Part shown: positions 63,401 through 64,000 of the stretch, in pieces
How positions within the stretch are numbered: position 1 is the first letter of the stretch
How the letters are laid out: each line of letters starts with the position of its first letter
From: Acridotheres tristis
Taxonomy: Eukaryota > Chordata > Aves > Passeriformes > Sturnidae
Assembly (NCBI GenBank): GCA_037013685.1
Contig: CM072891.1
Location: 18,886,501-18,950,500, forward strand
Reading direction: 5' to 3'
Length of the DNA stretch: 64,000 bases
Translations under genes and position numbers: made by a program
The notes under the pieces: generated by a model
The model's input: the letters and a program-made list of their open reading frames with translations, nothing else
Databases searched by the model: none
What the model was told of the DNA's origin: nothing

Positions 63401-63839
63401 AAAAATACAGATTCTGCTGAAAGTATGGGGGTGGTAGTTACCTCTGTTTTCAGTAGGCATCTCTTGTTGGGAAAATTCACTCGTTTTTAAAAATTAAATG
63501 CTATCAGATCTAAAGATTGTAGCTCAACAGAGTAAAAGTCATATTATTGGCTTAAAAACAGGCTAAACAATTTAAGTTGAGGCTTGGATATTTTGCATAT
63601 TATCACATTATATCAGGCAGCTGCTTGGTTTGTTCTGCAGTTTTTTGAACCGCATACTATTGGTGAAATCTGAAAATTCAACTTCTCTGCTCTCTTCTAG
63701 CACCTGCCAGAAAGGGCATTGGAAATGCACTGATAACGTGTGCTATGGGACTTGTACAATATATGGAAGTGGCCATTATAACACTTTTGATGGGAAATTC
63801 TATGACTTTGATGGGAGCTGTGAATATGTGGCTACTCAG
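48344..63839 (+). CDS. MUC2: MUC2, secreted gel-forming mucin, 5' part (20 coding exons, gene continues beyond window)
   Basis: Mucin-2 is the main gel-forming mucin secreted by intestinal goblet cells. Its N-terminal D domains drive pH- and calcium-dependent assembly and disulfide-linked multimerisation. Twenty exons join into one open frame of 2667 nt (889 codons) with matching phases at all 19 junctions. Approximate residue layout: signal peptide 1-18; VWD1 33-195 with CGLCG at 162-166; C8-1 218-290; TIL1 293-350; VWD2 389-545; C8-2 579-652; TIL2 659-716; D' 757-858; VWD3 begins at 857. Possible N-glycosylation sequons start at N159, N421, N668 and N763. Similarity to human MUC2 as I remember it is high in every exon (for example [13 protein letters not shown] and [13 protein letters not shown]) and clearly better than to MUC5AC, MUC5B or MUC6. 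The PTS repeats, D3 remainder and C-terminal domains are outside the window. Introns run from 147 nt to 2.4 kb; no nested gene was seen in them. Confidence 0.96.
50017..50281 (+). CDS. MUC2: MUC2 exon 2: start of D1 VWD domain
   Basis: Encodes residues 24-112. It begins [15 protein letters not shown] and includes the calcium-site style [11 protein letters not shown] motif and [13 protein letters not shown], all typical of VWD1 in MUC2. The acceptor is CACTTACCAG|GA and the donor AT|GTAAGT. The phase 1 entry and phase 2 exit fit both neighbours. H29 and H31 match the HGH of human MUC2. Confidence 0.96.
52720..52834 (+). CDS. MUC2: MUC2 exon 3: D1 VWD domain
   Basis: Encodes residues 112-150, including [19 protein letters not shown] and DALM. 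It is bounded by TTCTTCCTAG and ATG|GTATGT. It contains M142 and M150, which align with the two methionines reported as Cu(I) ligands in human MUC2. Confidence 0.95.
52982..53072 (+). CDS. MUC2: MUC2 exon 4: D1 [12 protein letters not shown] motif
   Basis: Encodes residues 151-180 plus one base of Asp181. It carries N159-H-T (a sequon also found in human MUC2) and CGLCGDYNG, the CxxC element of the D1 assembly. The acceptor is TTGTTTAG|GTGG. The donor is GGAG|GTCTGT, with C at +3 instead of the usual A or G. It is chosen because it is the only nearby site giving the correct phase into exon 5. Confidence 0.92.
53462..53571 (+). CDS. MUC2: MUC2 exon 5: end of D1 VWD
   Basis: Encodes residues 181-217. 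It includes [10 protein letters not shown], nearly identical to human MUC2 ([10 protein letters not shown]), then CEDPDE and SCNEH. The acceptor is TTTCTCATAG|AT and the donor CAT|GTAAGT. Confidence 0.95.
53794..54010 (+). CDS. MUC2: MUC2 exon 6: C8 domain of D1
   Basis: Encodes residues 218-289 plus one base of Pro290. This is a cysteine-rich C8 segment ([36 protein letters not shown]). H275 in SRQCSHAGG aligns with human H277. The acceptor is CCTCCTCAG|CG and the donor TGCC|GTAAGC. Confidence 0.96.
54435..54560 (+). CDS. MUC2: MUC2 exon 7: TIL domain of D1, followed by a GC donor
   Basis: Encodes residues 290-331 plus one base of Gly332. It holds [20 protein letters not shown] and [16 protein letters not shown], a TIL domain almost the same as human MUC2. 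H322 and M324 match reported copper ligands. The only in-frame donor is GAAG|GCAAGT, a GC-AG intron start with otherwise perfect consensus. The next GT (54566) would shift the frame into a stop. Confidence 0.94.
55233..55350 (+). CDS. MUC2: MUC2 exon 8: end of TIL1 and start of the E1 linker
   Basis: Encodes residues 332-370 plus two bases of Cys371: [20 protein letters not shown], then the [10 protein letters not shown] segment. The acceptor is GTTTTATAG|GA and the donor AATG|GTAAGG. Confidence 0.95.
55667..55805 (+). CDS. MUC2: MUC2 exon 9: E1 linker and start of D2 VWD
   Basis: Encodes residues 371-417: [19 protein letters not shown], then the VWD2 start [19 protein letters not shown] and YYVLAK. 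The acceptor is TGTTTATAG|CA and the donor AAG|GTACTG. Confidence 0.96.
56320..56430 (+). CDS. MUC2: MUC2 exon 10: D2 VWD
   Basis: Encodes residues 418-454, including the N421-D-S sequon, [19 protein letters not shown] and LLADNKKN. Most residues are identical to human MUC2. The acceptor is GATTGTAG|GA and the donor AAT|GTAAGT. Confidence 0.96.
57426..57495 (+). CDS. MUC2: MUC2 exon 11: D2 VWD
   Basis: A short 70-nt exon for residues 455-477 plus one base of Ala478 ([20 protein letters not shown]). The acceptor is TTACACAG|GT and the donor TCAG|GTAAGA. Its size and phase fit both neighbours. Confidence 0.94.
57886..58023 (+). CDS. MUC2: MUC2 exon 12: D2 VWD
   Basis: Encodes residues 478-523 plus one base of Gly524: [10 protein letters not shown], then a hydrophobic beta-strand region ending MQLFVTVDQ and KVQ. 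The acceptor is GTTTTTCAG|CC and the donor CAAG|GTAAAT. Confidence 0.95.
58566..58730 (+). CDS. MUC2: MUC2 exon 13: end of D2 VWD
   Basis: Encodes residues 524-578 plus one base of Ala579: [36 protein letters not shown] and DPCSLSIES. The preceding residues are Val-Gln, so the D2 motif reads QGLCG, without the first cysteine of CGLC, as in human MUC2. The acceptor is CTCAAATAG|GT and the donor AGTG|GTAAGC. Confidence 0.96.
59303..59397 (+). CDS. MUC2: MUC2 exon 14: C8 domain of D2, first part
   Basis: Encodes residues 579-610: [28 protein letters not shown] long T tract precedes the acceptor (TTTTTCAG|CA). The donor is AAG|GTATCG. Confidence 0.95.
60295..60421 (+). CDS. MUC2: MUC2 exon 15: C8 domain of D2, second part
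   Basis: Encodes residues 611-652 plus one base of Ser653: [31 protein letters not shown] and DWRKSVC. The acceptor is TTTTTTTCAG|AA and the donor TGCA|GTAAGT. Confidence 0.96.
61079..61334 (+). CDS. MUC2: MUC2 exon 16: TIL domain of D2
   Basis: Encodes residues 653-737 plus two bases of Cys738: [20 protein letters not shown] (sequon at N668), [37 protein letters not shown]. The acceptor is CCCCTCCAG|GC and the donor CTG|GTATGT. Confidence 0.96.
62244..62296 (+). CDS. MUC2: MUC2 exon 17: short linker between TIL2 and D'
   Basis: A 53-nt exon for residues 738-755 plus one base of Ser756 ([18 protein letters not shown]), matching the CVCRDGRLHC region of human MUC2. The acceptor is CTTTTCTAG|TG and the donor AGAA|GTAAGT. 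Confidence 0.93.
62568..62677 (+). CDS. MUC2: MUC2 exon 18: start of D'
   Basis: Encodes residues 756-792: [20 protein letters not shown], then [10 protein letters not shown], with a sequon at N763. The cysteine spacing matches the D' segment of MUC2, though the sequence between cysteines is less conserved. The acceptor is CTTTCAG|GTGAAGAAG and the donor CAT|GTATGT. Confidence 0.92.
62902..62920 (+). repeat. Partial copy of the exon 18 acceptor region inside intron 18
   Basis: The string CTTCCAGGTGAAGAAGAAT repeats the exon 18 start (62562-62580) with one change in the pyrimidine tract (CTTTCAG to CTTCCAG). What follows is different sequence with an early in-frame stop. It looks like a decoy acceptor or a remnant of a small local duplication. 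Confidence 0.55.
63111..63262 (+). CDS. MUC2: MUC2 exon 19: D' TIL-type segment
   Basis: Encodes residues 793-842 plus two bases of Cys843: [48 protein letters not shown]. The acceptor is TATTCCTTAG|TT and the donor CCTG|GTGAGT. Confidence 0.96.
63701..63839 (+). CDS. MUC2: MUC2 exon 20: end of D' and start of D3 VWD
   Basis: Encodes residues 843-889: [19 protein letters not shown], then [20 protein letters not shown] and EYVATQ. The acceptor is CTCTTCTAG|CA and the donor CAG|GTAATG. The next exon is not reached before 64000. Confidence 0.95.
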
Positions 63840-64000
63840 GTAATGCTCATCAGGAGGGCTGAAAAGGAATTCCATTGCCTTGAAAATCTACTTTCCTCTG
63901 GTTTTGTCATTCCTTATTGTCTGCACCATTGTTCCCAAGGTGTTCACACATTCTGTCAGGATAAATTGTGTATTTTCAGTGCAGGCAAGCTGTGTGAATG

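Noticed and set aside
63970..64000. Possible exon 21 start after TATTTTCAG near 63979
   Set aside because: The sequence after it does not match the expected D3 continuation, so the next exon is taken to lie beyond the window.
1..64000. CRISPR arrays, bacterial operons, tRNA or rRNA genes
   Set aside because: The window is vertebrate nuclear DNA; no regularly spaced repeats, operon structure or tRNA/rRNA signature was seen.

Overview
This window is vertebrate nuclear DNA, almost certainly from a bird. Three points support this: CR1 retrotransposon tails with the typical avian 3' end (on the + strand near 35.2-35.55 kb and the - strand near 41.4-41.8 kb), solo long terminal repeats of the kinds common in bird genomes (11.5, 16.6 and 38.2 kb), and a compact, AT-rich intron-exon gene. 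I cannot name the species; a passerine is possible but not shown.

The only gene I can support is the 5' part of MUC2, the secreted gel-forming intestinal mucin, on the + strand from 48344 and running off the right edge. I could place 20 coding exons (48344-63839). Joined at the stated splice sites they give one uninterrupted frame of 889 codons: signal peptide, then D1 (VWD-C8-TIL), D2 (VWD-C8-TIL), D' and the start of the D3 VWD. It matches MUC2 rather than MUC5AC, MUC5B or MUC6 throughout, including the MUC2-type QGLCG in D2 and the exon 1 to 2 junction reading KKGRTR. The mucin (PTS) repeats and C-terminus lie outside the window. A short TATA promoter with FOXA-, GATA- and CDX-like sites sits directly upstream.

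The left 48 kb is a gene desert as far as I can read it. It holds two CpG-rich islands (about 14.43-14.94 kb and 25.5-25.87 kb), several degraded transposable elements, two notable microsatellites, clustered tandem duplications near 36.1-36.6 kb, and several short perfect inverted repeats. In mammals MUC6 lies head-to-head with MUC2 on the other strand. No MUC6-like exon was seen here, so if that order holds in this bird, MUC6 lies further left.

The points most worth a second look are a GC-AG intron (intron 7), full conservation of the reported MUC2 copper ligands, a decoy copy of the exon 18 splice acceptor in the following intron, and the two orphan CpG islands. I saw no sign of a new gene system.
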